Assembly: GCF_965638725.1 (NCBI RefSeq)
Contig: NC_134959.1
Coordinates: forward strand, 14,743,417 to 14,807,416
Direction of reading: 5' to 3'
DNA: 64,000 nt
From: Aptenodytes patagonicus
Taxonomy: Eukaryota > Chordata > Aves > Sphenisciformes > Spheniscidae
Part shown: positions 24,001 to 37,100 of the stretch, piece after piece
Position numbering within the stretch: the first letter of the stretch is position 1
How the letters are laid out: the number at the start of each line of letters is the position of its first letter
Notes under the pieces: model-generated
Database searches by the model: none
What the model was told of the DNA's origin: nothing
Seen by the model: the letters and a program-made list of their open reading frames with translations, nothing else
Made by a program: the position numbers and the translations under genes

Positions 24001-27000
24001 TACAACTGGGAAAAATTTATGCCTAAAAGCAATGAAATATGACATATTCCTCCAGAGCAGAGATATTAACTTTCTCTGAAACTAAACGGCATGAAGTAAA
24101 AAAAATGAGCATAGGATTAACATTTTTTAAGGACTCCTAATATGCAAAATTATTTTACTGAAATTGACAGCAGTCAGGTTTGTCTCTTGACATGGTACTA
24201 GTGATGGAGAACCTCAGAGGGACTGATGTTCCAGTCCCAACAACTAATCAGGATTCAGATGCTTATTAGAAGTTGTAAGAATAAGTAATATAAGAATAAG
24301 TAGTAAGTCTCTTGGAAGAGATTTTTCCCTCTGTCCTCCCAGACAGAGTTTGAGCCATTTCTTTCAGACTTCTATTATACAAGATATATCTTGTTTTAGT
24401 GAGTCTCAGGAAGGAAAACAAGGAAAAAGATAATCTTCATAAAACATCAAGTATGAGGAAAAAGAAGAAAGTCAGGATTAATGAAAGTCACAAATGGCTC
24501 ACGTTCAAGATCTCCTGACTTTTTTGCTATAATCTAGTAAATTCTTTAAATTTTCCTAATTATGTATTTTCTTTGCCAAAATGCAAACTTTTTACTAAAA
24601 CAAGAAGGGGGAACAAGTACATTCTTATTCAAAATCATATAATATTTAAGTAAGAAGAAAAACATTTCTGAAGTTTCAGATTTTGACATTCGACACTTGA
24701 TTATCAAGTTTAATGCTGACATATACTGAATTTCACTAGTCAGGTGATTTCTTCCAATATGACTGCCTTTTCTGATCAGGATATATAGTCCTGCATATCT
24801 TTTCAGTAAATATTGGCAAGTACCAAATGCACTATAAATAATTTCACAGAACACCTTTCAAAAATGTTGAGACTCAAAGTGATCCTATATTGAATTCCAG
24901 AGGTCTGGGGTTTTTTAACCCAATATACAACACTGCTATGTATAGAAACAGAAAATTAGTCAACTACATATGAAGAAAAGAAAAAAGAACACGTTATATA
25001 TTATATTAGTTATTTTTAGTAGTGTTTTAACTTGAAACCTATTGTTTTCCAAACTACTCACTAAACTGGAAACATCTCATAACCTCACAAAACAGAAGCA
25101 ATTTCCAAGTGCAACCACTCAGCATACAAAACAATTTAGTGTTACTATAGCAACATAGTCACATTTCTAGACTTCTATGTTTATTCACACAAATACACAG
25201 CAGTGGAGTAACATCACTCTCACAGAAGCCAACAGAGTGATTCAGTACTGAAAGCAGAGTTTGGCGGGTGAAAAATTCCACCTGCTAGCACATCAGCAAC
25301 GTATCTGGTATAGACATGTACAGACCACAGAACACGAGACAACTTAACCTCTTTCTGGTTTCTAAGTGCTACCTGATGAAACAGCAATAATAATCAGCAC
25401 ACTGATTACTATGCATACACATGCTTGGGTATGTGTGCATTTGAGCATACGTTCTGGTGTAGCTGGACAAACAGTAATTTGAAGGTTATCATCTCACATA
25501 AGAGTGAACATAGCTATCTTTAGAAGGAAATTGCTTAAAGCTAGTCATGTTTGTTTGTTTCTGTTTTGTCCTTACTTAGATGCAGGTTTTATAAGCTGTT
25601 AAAGAGGAAATTTTATACCAGAGTGCCTTCTAGTGGTTAAGGAACTACAATCCTCAGCTTGAAATAGAAATCCTAACATTTACCAAATAATTATTCAGTA
25701 AATGAATCAACACAAAAAAAATATATTTATAGATGTCTTATTGGAAATATTTGTTGCATGGCAGAACCACAGTTTTCTATGGTAATGCTGTTTTATAAAA
25801 ATAGAAACATAATTTAGGAATGAAAAGATATTATTTACCAAACAAATAAGTGAGAAAACAACAGATAATAAATACACTGTTCAGCTTTGGGAATATACTT
25901 GACCTGGATTGCAGGTTTATGCCAGCTGGTAAAAATTAGCAATATCATGAGTTAATTTCATTGAATAATTCTATTGGCAGTATTATCAGAATGATTTTTT
26001 AACCGTACCAGTCACACGTCAAAAGTTTATGTAATATTGAACCATTAAAAAAAAAAAGACGACACAGAAGTTTATACTTGGATCTGCTTAACAGCTTTCA
26101 GCCAGCCACCTGTCACTACAGTAGCTCAACATCTAATAGACCAACACTGCATTGAGCCCAACCACACAATTTTCTTTTTTAGATCAGGAAATAAAATCTC
26201 AGTGGTGAGTTACACATATAATAATAGCCCGTTCATATTATCTAAATATCCATCTAAACTCCTGTTTGTTTAGGTCTTTCCTAGGAAAAGGAAGCATGAA
26301 GTAGTAAATGGATACTGTTGGCGCCTATTCAGAAACCCAGTGTAGGGGAGCTGATCACTGGAAAGGGAATAACCATAGACCAGCGTCTGATGCTGTGGTT
26401 TGTAACCAAGTCCAGGCTGTAATACTTTGATCAGACTACAGAACAAGATTGAGAGTCAGACCAGAACAGGAAAAAAGGCCCAAAAAGTACTTTTGTAACA
26501 ACTTCCTCAGGCTTATCAAGCACTATTAACCTCATAATCAGTCCTTAGGAGTTTACAAAAGTAAGTATTACAAACAAACAACCCAGTCACAACTGCAAAT
26601 TCCCTGAAATATAAAACTGTCTGAACAGGTGGAAAAGAAATGGTCAGATTGTTCAGGGATCATTGCATTTTTCTCAGCCTATCAACCTTATCTGTAAAGT
26701 GTTTTGCAGAGACTTTGCATTAAGTTTGTATAAACTGCAGGTGTAGATCCCTGCCTGCTGTGTTTAATATGCTTTCACTAATAGCAGCAGGCTTTAGAAC
26801 AACCCTCCACCTTGAAATGTTACAGGAAGAAATGCAAGCTACTGGTGAGGGAAAGGATGAGGGAGGGAAGGGAACGGTCTGTTCAAAGAGATTTGTGCAT
26901 CTTCACCTAGCCTCTGGGCTAGCTCACCAGCACTATACTGCATTGAAGTCACTTCTCCAAATACCTTTTTCTTTTCTGGAAGCGTAACAGACCAGTGTAC

Positions 27001-27589
27001 AGAAGCTACTGGGAAACTGTGCCATATCCAAGGAAAATCAAAAGAGGTTATACACCAAACTGATGCTAAATTTATTTGAAAGCTTCATATGCACTTCAGA
27101 AGAGATACTTAATGGTTACAGAAAATGTAGGGATGGGGCTTCATTCAAATTCAGGTTACATTATTTAAAGTTAAGAAAGACTCAAAGCCAACTGCAAATT
27201 AATTTCTATAGCCAACAGATTAACAATCCATACTTTCCAAAATCACTTCTGTGACTAGCAACCAAGTTATCATACACACATTACTGATAATTAGCTTATT
27301 TAAGTCCAAAAGTAAATGCTGCTGCTCCCATAATCCCCAGTGAAAACTTCTCAATTAGGACAGCTTTATACCAGAGAATTTATTTCTCTCACATTAATTC
27401 TGATTAACTTATTTACATTTGTTGAAAGCCATGACAAAAACCTCTGGTAATTTAGAGAATTGTGCATGTAGATAAAAACTGATAATTATAAACATCAACT
27501 GAAGTATTAGTCCTACTAGAGTGCTCTCGGATGATCTGTAAGCAAACCACCTAGTAGACAGAAAATTAGTTTTTTCTTTTTCTCCTGGG
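21100..27589. other. AT-rich non-coding stretch, no gene recognised
   Basis: No open frame with a known domain and no transposon end is visible. Small repeats are present: AAAAGTTTATATAAA twice at about 21709-21751, TAAGAATAAGTA twice near 24277-24302, and a run of A then G near 22971-22990. The last 200 bases rise in GC towards the CpG island. On the minus strand a frame at 27409-27627 overlaps that flank but has no recognisable product. Confidence 0.6.
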
Positions 27590-28182
27590 GCCTCCGCTAC
27601 GGACTGCGCCTCAGCACTTCCCCTCACGAGGACGCCTGACGAGGGCCGATCACCCCTCAGAACAGAAAGGTGCCTTCAGACGGTTATCTCACGGCATCCC
27701 ACGGCCGCAGCACGCAGCCCCAAGCTGGAGGACGAGTTCCCAGCCACGGAGCCCGCTCCAGCCGGCGGCCGGGAACCCTCTGGAAGCGGTGGGCTCCGCG
27801 CGGCTGCCCTCACGGTTCCCAGGGCGGGAGCCGGGGAGCCGTTGGTCGGCGGTTGGCCCCGGCACGCGCCCGCGCCCCCGCCGCCGCTTCGAATGCCTCG
27901 CTGCTCGCGACTAACGGGCCGCCACACGACTGCCTGCCGGCTCCCCGGCGTGGCGCTCGGTGAGCCTCCCTCAGCCCGAGCCGGGGCTCGTACCGGCACT
28001 GCTCCTGGCATTGCAGCTCTTCCCCGGGCACCCGCCGCTGAGCCCGGCGTGAGGCGGCAGTCGCCGCCGCCGCCGCCGCGGCGACCGCCGCCCCCCAGCC
28101 CGGGCCTCTTAAAGGCTCGGGGGCAGCTGGCAGCGTTTGTGGTACGCAGCTCCACTGCCCTGGATTGCTGTTGAAACCGCAC
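27590..28182. promoter_or_regulatory. CpG island, probable promoter region; gene not identified
   Basis: About 600 bp of very GC-rich sequence with dense CpG, in sharp contrast to AT-rich DNA on both sides. In birds such islands normally mark the 5' end of a gene. A GGGCGG-type Sp1 site lies at about 27820-27827, and a CGC triplet run at 28062-28079. A possible plus-strand donor (CTCG then GTGAGC) begins at 27960. On the minus strand a TTTAAGAG stretch near 28105-28112 could act as a weak TATA-like box. The long frames inside the island on both strands encode Ala/Gly/Pro/Arg-rich peptides of the kind that any GC-rich island produces, so I do not call them genes. Direction of transcription is not decided by the sequence. 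The weak exon candidates at 17.6 and 14.9 kb would fit a minus-strand gene. Confidence 0.8.
28062..28079 (+). repeat. (CGC)6 trinucleotide run in the CpG island
   Basis: Six uninterrupted CGC units. If transcribed in a 5' leader this would be a GC-rich repeat of the kind prone to length change. Confidence 0.9.
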
Positions 28183-31100
28183 TGGGTGTGCCCTGACGTT
28201 TGGGATACGGGAGCTCTGCTAACTCTGTTTATTCTCTGTGGGGTTGCTGACGCTGTTCAAATCTCTGTTGTCAGCAGGACTCGGTAGCTGATGAACCACA
28301 GACAGCGAGGGTGGCTGTGGGATTTACCTCCAGCTCCCCATGTATACGAAACTGTGCTTGTAGCCTGACAGTGGAGAGGCCACATCACCCCACCGCAGCC
28401 CGTAAAGCTGTAATAAATCACTTGCGTGCTTTGTTGCACAACATTCAAACAGCACAATGCAGCCTTTGTACAGGCTCCCTCTGTAAGGAGTCGCTGCCTT
28501 CAGTCACCTGCATAGTCACAGAAGAATAATTCAATTTACACCAATGAGGCTAATTCATACATAGAAAATTAAACACTATGGAAAGTGGAATCTTATGTAA
28601 ACAATATGCTTAGCATCTTACTAATTTCACTGAGAATGAAGACTTTCAACCAAAGAAGTCACATAAACTAGTTAACTGCATACATAGCTTCATAATAGCT
28701 GTCAGGCAACTTAAAGTGCCAAAGATAAATGCTCTCCCATCAGCTCAGCATCAGTAATGGAACAGGTAGCCTACCCCACGGCAAAATAAGCCTTGTGGGA
28801 CCTGCCTATAGTCTACTTTTCAGGACTACAAAGATGACAGAATGCAATATCCCAAATGAAGCATCAGAAACCAAGTGCAGTCTTCTTCTTTAAAGAAATT
28901 ATCACAGTTGCAGACTAGCTCGGCCAGGTCAGGTCTTCTACCGTCTTCTACTTCGGCAATAGCTGTGTGGATAGGCCTGGACCTCAGCAACATCTTCTTA
29001 CAGGAGCTGGACTGTTTTTATCACTTCGTTCCTTCTCCACAACTAGTCCTCTCTCCTCAAAAAGCACTTTCTAGTGAATTCATAAATGCAAGAGGTCTTC
29101 AGTGCACAAACGTTCCTGCATCCCTTCCTGACATATGTAGTTCTGTGTATATGAAAATACTTAATAATTTCAGGTTAGCTTTGATTAGTATACAAAGCCA
29201 GGGGAAATTTCTAATATATGATGACACCTGCAATTCCATTCTCTCCAGTCCACTCTGTTCATCAGGAGAATTACCTTTTAAGTCCCCCACAGTGATCTAT
29301 GTACTGGTGGTTATATATTCCTTCTAGGTAGAGGAATCATACCAAGATGAGTTTTCCATACCAACACTTGAGCCAACACTTGAGTAACAGAACAATTCTC
29401 TAATCCTGTTTCAGTTTCTCCTCTTTCTCTCAATATATTTGTAATATATATTGTAACATGTATGTCTTATGTCAAGGAACAGTAGTCAAGCTTAGTCACA
29501 GATGTAAAAGCAGTTCTTAATCAGTGAGCTTGAATGGTTGTATAGAACACAATTTCTAAGACAGATTTCTTAAAGCTTCCTGGTGAAAGAGGGATGGGCA
29601 GGAGGTGCCCTTCATAAAACTGGCAGTTAGGAACTCCTGTATTCCCACCTCTTTGCTGGTGCCATATAGTTCAACGAGACACATGAGCTGTTTGTACCGA
29701 GTTCCCATTTGTAAGACAGAATTTACCACATTTAGCAGATTAGTGAGGAGAACAGATTATTGATGTTTTCAAAATATTTTAAAGTTAAAACAGGGTTATT
29801 AAATTTTTTTTCTCCTTTCCCTGCCTTCAGCTTTACTAGAAATTTCTCCTTCTATGTGCTGGTTATGACTTTTAGCTTTTCCGGGAGGTTCTTTGCTAGA
29901 TTCAGAAGTTTGTCTTCTATAACCTTTCTAATCCTCTTGTGAGCTCCTACTCTTTAATCTAGAAACAATTGTAGTGTATCCACTCCATTCTACAAACTGC
30001 ATGTGGATCAGCTATTTTGTAGAAATGCTAATTCCTTGATAATATATGCTGTACATGGATCATCAAGAGACATTTTTGCCCCCTTTCATAAATTCAGTCT
30101 TTTTCATTGATGCATTTCATATCAATAAAGACACCTTTTTACTGATATCAAGTCCTGAGGGTGGGAGTTGTTAATTTTAATAGATATGCCGACAGCATAT
30201 TCTTGAGATTCACTTCTATTTGTCACCTTGTTTTTATATTTCATACTTACAGCAGGTAAGTGTAATGGTAAAACGTGCAAGAACAAGGCAGTATTGTGAC
30301 AGATGGCACTCTAGCAGCAATTAGAGAGCTTGAAGAGTGTAGTAGTATTTTGGGAACATTTCATTTCAAATCCAAACATGTTTGATGAACATGTTTGTTT
30401 TCTGATTTGTTTCAAACCCATACAGAACTTTTGCTGCATCATCATTATACTCTGTACTGCTGCTGGAGGGTTCAAATGCCAAAAGGGCAGAAAACAACTA
30501 GTAAAAGCAGCTGTTCAGAGCTAATCGGTATCTGTTAGTACAGAGACAATGCAGCCACAGGCAACTGAAATCTTAAGCACTTGGAAATCAAGAGATTGAC
30601 TTTCAGACATCAATGCTTTTTAAAATGGTGCATTATGGTTCTTTTGGTTTCTTGGTTCTGATACTTTAGAGATGTGAACGACAGCATCCTTTCCTGTTGC
30701 TTGCTCACAGTCAATGCAAATTATGTTATATTCTAAAAAAGAGGTCATGCAGATTGATAGTTTGCCTTGCTGTCCTGGGAGTGATGAGAAATTGCCAGGA
30801 AGGAGAAGGAAGGAACACACCCTCCCTAAGAACAACAAGTACAGTTGGCTGGAAGAGTCTTCAACAGTCCACACGTAGGTGAGCAGGAAACAGCAGGGCA
30901 GCAAGGAGGGAGCCTGCAGCACAAGGGTAGGCTGGGAGAATCCTGGTAAACGCAGGGCATGGGTACACAGGCAGAGCATTGAAGTGGCAGGGGAAAAAAA
31001 GCCCTTTCTTAGCCACCCAAAATATGCATCAATTTTTTTTTTTTTTTAAATGAGAAAAAAGGTGTTAACTAAGGATGGAAAGGGTCCATACTACAAGAAC

Positions 31101-34100
31101 ACAGCAAGCAAGGGGAAATCATTGCCAAAATGCTATTTTCATTCCATTTTACCCAAGTGTTTTAATTTTCTTCTAATTTCCAGATAGCTTGTATTCATAA
31201 GTGTTTTTTGAGATTAGTACATTCATGCAAAATGTTTCTAATTTAACAGAATTTCCTGACAGTGGTTCTGTAAAAAAATTACTGACAAATTCTAACAAAG
31301 TTTTTCGTATGCCCCGCATGTTTGGATAGTACTTCTAGCTGCATGTTGTGATTAATGAGACAACTCCCGTCAAAGACAAGAAGAGACTGAGTTTGTTTTT
31401 ACTGAAGGAAGTAATCAAACAGTATACCACACTAAAAAAAAAAAACTCATAAAAAATGCAGAACTATCTATAATTATGGAAATATAAACAGTATTTAACC
31501 AGGTGGGAAAGTTTCAACTAGACAGTGCATGGATTTGACAAACACTTTGCTAGCACAAATAAATTCTGTCTTTTCAGAGCTTCAGTGAAGAGGAACAGCA
31601 CTGCTACAGCTGAATGAACTCTCCAAAGATTCTGGACTGGGCGGTATGTCCATTTCTTACATCAATACAGAAGGAAATGTTTTAGGTCAGTTAAAATGGA
31701 AAGAATGTGATGTTGGCCTGCTTTACTAAAGTAACTGATGAAATCCTAGCTTTATGGTTTTGCTCTTTATCAACATCTTTTATTGAATTGCTTCATAAAT
31801 AGTCTTACTGCCTCTGAAATGAGCAAAAGCTCATACTACTGCAGCTAGTGAATTGATGAAATGAATATCCATTTCTGATTGCTATCAGGTAGACAGCAGT
31901 TTAGTAGAACACTTAAGCTTTAAAGAGCAAGCTTAAATCTTACTGGAGACAATTACATCCTTTGTTAAATTTAAACTGAAGAAAATTATTGTAGTACCTT
32001 TAACATGTTCATGGTTATGTTCAGCAGTAAGATAAATAGTATTAGTAAAAGATAATAACAGAGTAGCCTGGACACAAAAATAAATAAGACAAATACAAAT
32101 TACCTACTGAATGGGAGTGTGTTATATTAAAAAAAAAAAAAAAAAATTGTTCCTCTAGCTCAAACTTGAAACAGTGGGTCAGACTGAATGTTTCAGGAAG
32201 GAGTAACATCTTAAAAGTACCCTTTGCTACATAGTAGCCATAATAATGTTGGTTTCTGTATTCTCACTTTAATTTTCATCATTCTTTTTATAACAGAGAG
32301 GATTTCCAACAAACACTAGGTCCAGGGCAAAATTAGTGTTATTTAGAATTAAATTTCAGTTCATTTTTCAAACTGAAAGAGGGTTAAGCCAATCTAAGCT
32401 TTTATGACATATCAGCCCATAGAGAAACATGACATTAGTAAAGGCCAGATTCTCAACAGGCATCAAGGCTATAACATACAATGCTACATAATAGGATCCC
32501 AGTCTCACAGGATGTTTCATCTTGTACTTTGTGATACTGTTATGCCTCTGTGCTTCTTTAACCAGATCAGATGGGATTTGTAGGCATCTTTCTAATTTGA
32601 TTCATGTGCTGTCTGCATGTTAAGTGACAGTTTTGCCACTCGAGTGTCAGTAAGATTTTTTAGGACTCAAAATATCCCAATGAAAACTTTTGTTGGGAAG
32701 TTCCCAACAAAATCTATTAAGAGGGCTCAGAAAACTGTTTACTTTTTTTTCCCCTGAGTTTCTACCACCTGTAATATCCACCTCTGAAATCTCTGAAAAT
32801 TTAAACAGAAAGCAATTTAAATGTCTTCAATTCTTGCGTTTTACAAAGGTCTTGGACCTTACTGTTGAAATGAGTTGGTTTTAGTCATATTCTGGATTAG
32901 AAAGGCTTTAAAGAAGCCACAAATGTCTGACCAATTATACCTGCAATTGTGGAGTAAGGGTAGGGTTTTAGTTTCAAAAAATATACAGTATTTCACTGTC
33001 AAATTATTAAGAATATTGGTTGAAAAATCACACAAACTGAGATGCTATCAGCAAATAAGGAAACAATTAAATGCCGTACAGATTTATGTATGTAGTATGG
33101 AACTATAGAGAAAAGAAGTTCATGTTTTTCAAAGTAGTGATGCTAGTTTCACACTAATTGCATACACCAAGAGGTTTCATTTTACTGGGACATATTCATA
33201 TTAATGTCTTGATCTCTGTTAATATCCAATTACTCTAAGTGTATGTTTATTTTAAAAAGGTACTTCACAAACCACTAAGTATAATTCATGACAAGGCACC
33301 TTCAAAAACATTTTGTGATAGTAGGCCAAATTTGCTACCATGAATTTCTGGCACTTGATGGATTTAAACTAGAATTTAATTTAGCCTGATGTGTTTTCTT
33401 GTCTTTGGATATTCATTGATTATTTGGCTCCATAATGTCCTTTTGCCAGTGTAGTAGCTTTCTGTAACACAACCTCTTCCAAAAGCCTTTCAGAATGGCT
33501 TCCCGTACCCCTTCAAAATGCATGCCCCAGTTAAGTTTGGATAGAGGCCACTGATAACGGAACAAGACAGGGATCCAAATATAGTCACCTAATCTTTTAC
33601 TGCCAATTTTTTCCCTGGTTCTATGAGAAAAGCCCAGGGGCATGTGAATCAAATGAGCACCCGATCTAAAACAAGCCTGAATTAGTGCTGCGGTATATAT
33701 GTTGGCTAACATGCTCACAGAGGTCTAGGTTAAGAAGTTTACAGTGGAGTTTCTGCAGCTGTGATTTCCACCACTGAAAACTGGAAATTGCCCTCCAATA
33801 CAACGGATTTTTTTTATCTGTTTGTTTTTCCAGTACAGGTGGAGAGAAGACTCTGAAACTTCTTTTCGAAAACAAAAGGATAAATAACCTCTGCATAGTT
33901 TTCCCTCAAATGTCTATTTTCTTCTCTTTTTTAAAAAATTACATGTACTCGAAAGGGAGATGTAAAGGCAATGGAATTCTTTCTGTAGTGTCAGATACCC
34001 TTCATGATTCTCTTATCCCTTCAAAATTCTGTTATTTATGGTGAAATCTGAAAGCAACCAGCTACAAGAAAGTCTCATTCTACTTTAAAAGCCAAACACA

Positions 34101-37100
34101 ATTGGAAAGTAAAACAAAACCCAAAGCATTTCACTCCTGCAGAATTTTTCCTAATGCATTCACACAAGCTTTTGCACCATTATTTTGTGAACAGTATTTG
34201 ACAATGCCAGAATATGCAATCATATATAATTGTCAGGAATAGAAGTTTTCAGCCTTAGCAAAGATTTTACGGAGTAACATAGTCAACATTACGAAAACTT
34301 TTAAGATACTCTCCTTTCCTTCAGATATTAAAATAGAAGTTCATATAAGTCTATCATCTGCAAATTACTACTCACGTAAGTAGGAGATTTTGTAGGAACA
34401 GACTCACAGTCTTGCTTCAGCAGGGTTTTGGCATATGTAAGATTAGAATTTGGCCTATGGGAAGTGATACACTAATTTATATTACAGAGCACTAGTGACA
34501 CAGAAAATGAAAGCAGATACAATATCCATAAAAAAACTCTCTCGTGAATATTCAAGTTTTTATTTTAAGTAATAGTATACATTATCCTACTCAAAAAAAC
34601 CAAAATCAACATTATCAGCAGATAAGTAGCCGTGAGGCAGAGTGCAAAATTGTGATGTGAGGCAAGGCAGGAGGAAATTCTACTTACAAAGAGAAATATA
34701 TATATCCTTGGTTTGGGAACATACATTATGTAACAGTTTTATAATTCTGCCTACATATTAATGGCCTAAATGTTTAGATTTGCATCTGGAGCAGATGTTG
34801 GGCAGGACTTGCAAAGCCTCATTTTCCAAAGGTTTAAAAATCAGAAAATATCTTTCTTTCTACAGATACTTATCACACATCCAAACCACAAGAACATACG
34901 CACTTAAACATTGAAGGAAATTAGCTGGGAAGCAAATTCCTATTTTGTTAATGTTCCTTATTGTTTGCTCATATTTGCTTTTGACCTTGGAGAGAGATGC
35001 CCTCACGGGCAAGAATGAATGTTGTCAGTACTGGCTTTTAACAAAAATATCCAAATGGAGTCAGAGATCCATGAATGTCTGTCCTATACTGGAGAAAGTG
35101 GGAAAGGGGGGAAAAATAGCTTTACACATAAGTGGCCAAGTACCACAACTGCTGTAACCTGGATGGCTTTAGAGTGCATCTGTGTTGTGCAAGTAGTGGC
35201 TCAACCCTACACTCCCCAAACTCACCTAATATTCAAACAGGGGCAAACTGTGGGGTATTGTAGGACAAAGTCCCATGCAACCCCTTTCAGCAGTGTGAAC
35301 AAGCCAGGGAAAGCCCTGGATAAGTCCAAATTCTCGTCTCCCATAATTCTTTGTTAAGACTTCACACAATTAAAATACAGGTGGCTTCTGAGTGTCATTT
35401 AGGTGTGTGGATTAGAGATCGGGGAGTATGTTATGCTTGAGCCCATTACTTGGTCCATCCTCTTATGAATAATCTATAGTTGATGATATGGGCCCAGAGA
35501 ATGTTCTAACACCCTCACATCATCTTGGAAACCCTGTTACTCCGCAGAGCTCATTCTATGTCCATTTTCCATGACTGAATCATGCAAACAGTCCTTTCCC
35601 ACAATAGGTCTAAACCATTTATCTGTGGGAGCACAAGAGGCCACATTTCTGCTAGACCTATTTGGCATCCATTATTCTACAGTATGGTTTCCTCTTCTTT
35701 CCATAACAAACATAGCTCAAAGTTTCCTTATTCAAGGCTGTGTGGAGTGGGTCCCTAGAGAATGCTGGACACTGTGTGACAGATTGACATAGAGGAACGC
35801 AGGATAATCAGCAACAGAGCTGAAGTACGGTATCTTTAATTATGAATTCCTGATTGCAGTTTATCTCCACTGACCCATACGTCAGAGAGCTTACCACAGC
35901 CCTAGCTCACGTGGGAAAATTTTGTAGTGACAGGAAACAAATACAATTAGATACAGTCAGCTGTTCATGCCCCTTGAAAAGAGAAAGTGAAAACCAGCAA
36001 CAAGCTGTATAGAATTCCACATCATCGGGCACTCCTGCAGCTAGACTGTTCCAGAAAAGCCTCTTTGAATTTTATCACTGCAGCTATTTATCAAACATAA
36101 CAGAAGTAAAAAACAAGGCAAACAAACTCCAAAACAAACAACTGGCACAGAAAGATTTTTCTAATCCCTTCAAGTTTTCAGTTATTGCTGTTTTCAGAAG
36201 GAACACAGAACTCCTAAGGACACTATGGCTTGGCACATTTCATGTAAAGCAAATAATTGCCCTTCAAATAGATTTTCAGGTTATGAGATCTCTATGCATA
36301 GAGCTTTTCTGTTTTTCTTTGGGAAGTGGGGGGATTTTTTTTTTCTTGATGAGATTTCACAATCTTTAACCTTTCAGCAACCCCTAAAAGTAATAAAATG
36401 TTCAGCTCCCAAAGCCCAGGAATGAAGAAAGAAAAGACACTGTCAGAATCGCTTTGCTCTTTGTTCACTATTTGAGGGAAGCAGGAAGACATTCCTGGAT
36501 AAGAAAATAGTATAAAACACATCTGACCCTTTTACTGCAGAAGTCATCACAACTGGCAGAGAATTCATCTGTTCAGTGTAACACCAACGTATTTGCCATT
36601 CTGTCAGTTGGTCACTAGAGATGTTATTTATTCATGCTTTCACAGTCCTCTGCACATACAAAGCATTCATCTATGTCTTCAGTAATTAACGTCACATTAC
36701 CAAAGGGGAAAGCAGTTTCTCAGCAGAGTGCAACTGACTCCCACCTTACACATTACACATTATTCCACAAACTTAGTCACATAACAAAGACCCAGCCGTG
36801 ATGATGATGCATAAAAACAGGGAGCCTTGCCAAACAAGATGTCCGGCAGCCTTCTCTACTTGGGTTGTCCCTGAGGTAAGCAATGCAGAGTACATCAGAG
36901 ATATTCCTATTTCCACAGAGGAAATATGGTTCACTGATTTATTTTTGCTCTCTCAAATGGTAGACACACAGTTCCAGATTTTAAGCTGGCAAGGTTATTT
37001 AGTTAGGAATACGTTATATTTATCTCCATCTCCAGGTTCAATAAAAAACACCCACTGTTCTAATATGGGAATAATGGGTATTTCTCTCTTAAACAGACCG

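Noticed and set aside
27676..28182. 168-codon frame and overlapping plus-strand frames in the CpG island
   Set aside because: Very GC-rich DNA has few stops, so long Ala/Gly/Pro/Arg frames appear on both strands. No domain or conserved motif is visible.
28875..29327. 150-codon plus-strand frame
   Set aside because: No recognisable motif, ordinary AT-rich composition and no CpG enrichment or splice context.
33413..33896. Pair of overlapping minus-strand frames that might be one broken gene
   Set aside because: The two frames do not form a continuous recognisable protein and resemble no retroviral or cellular family that I can name.
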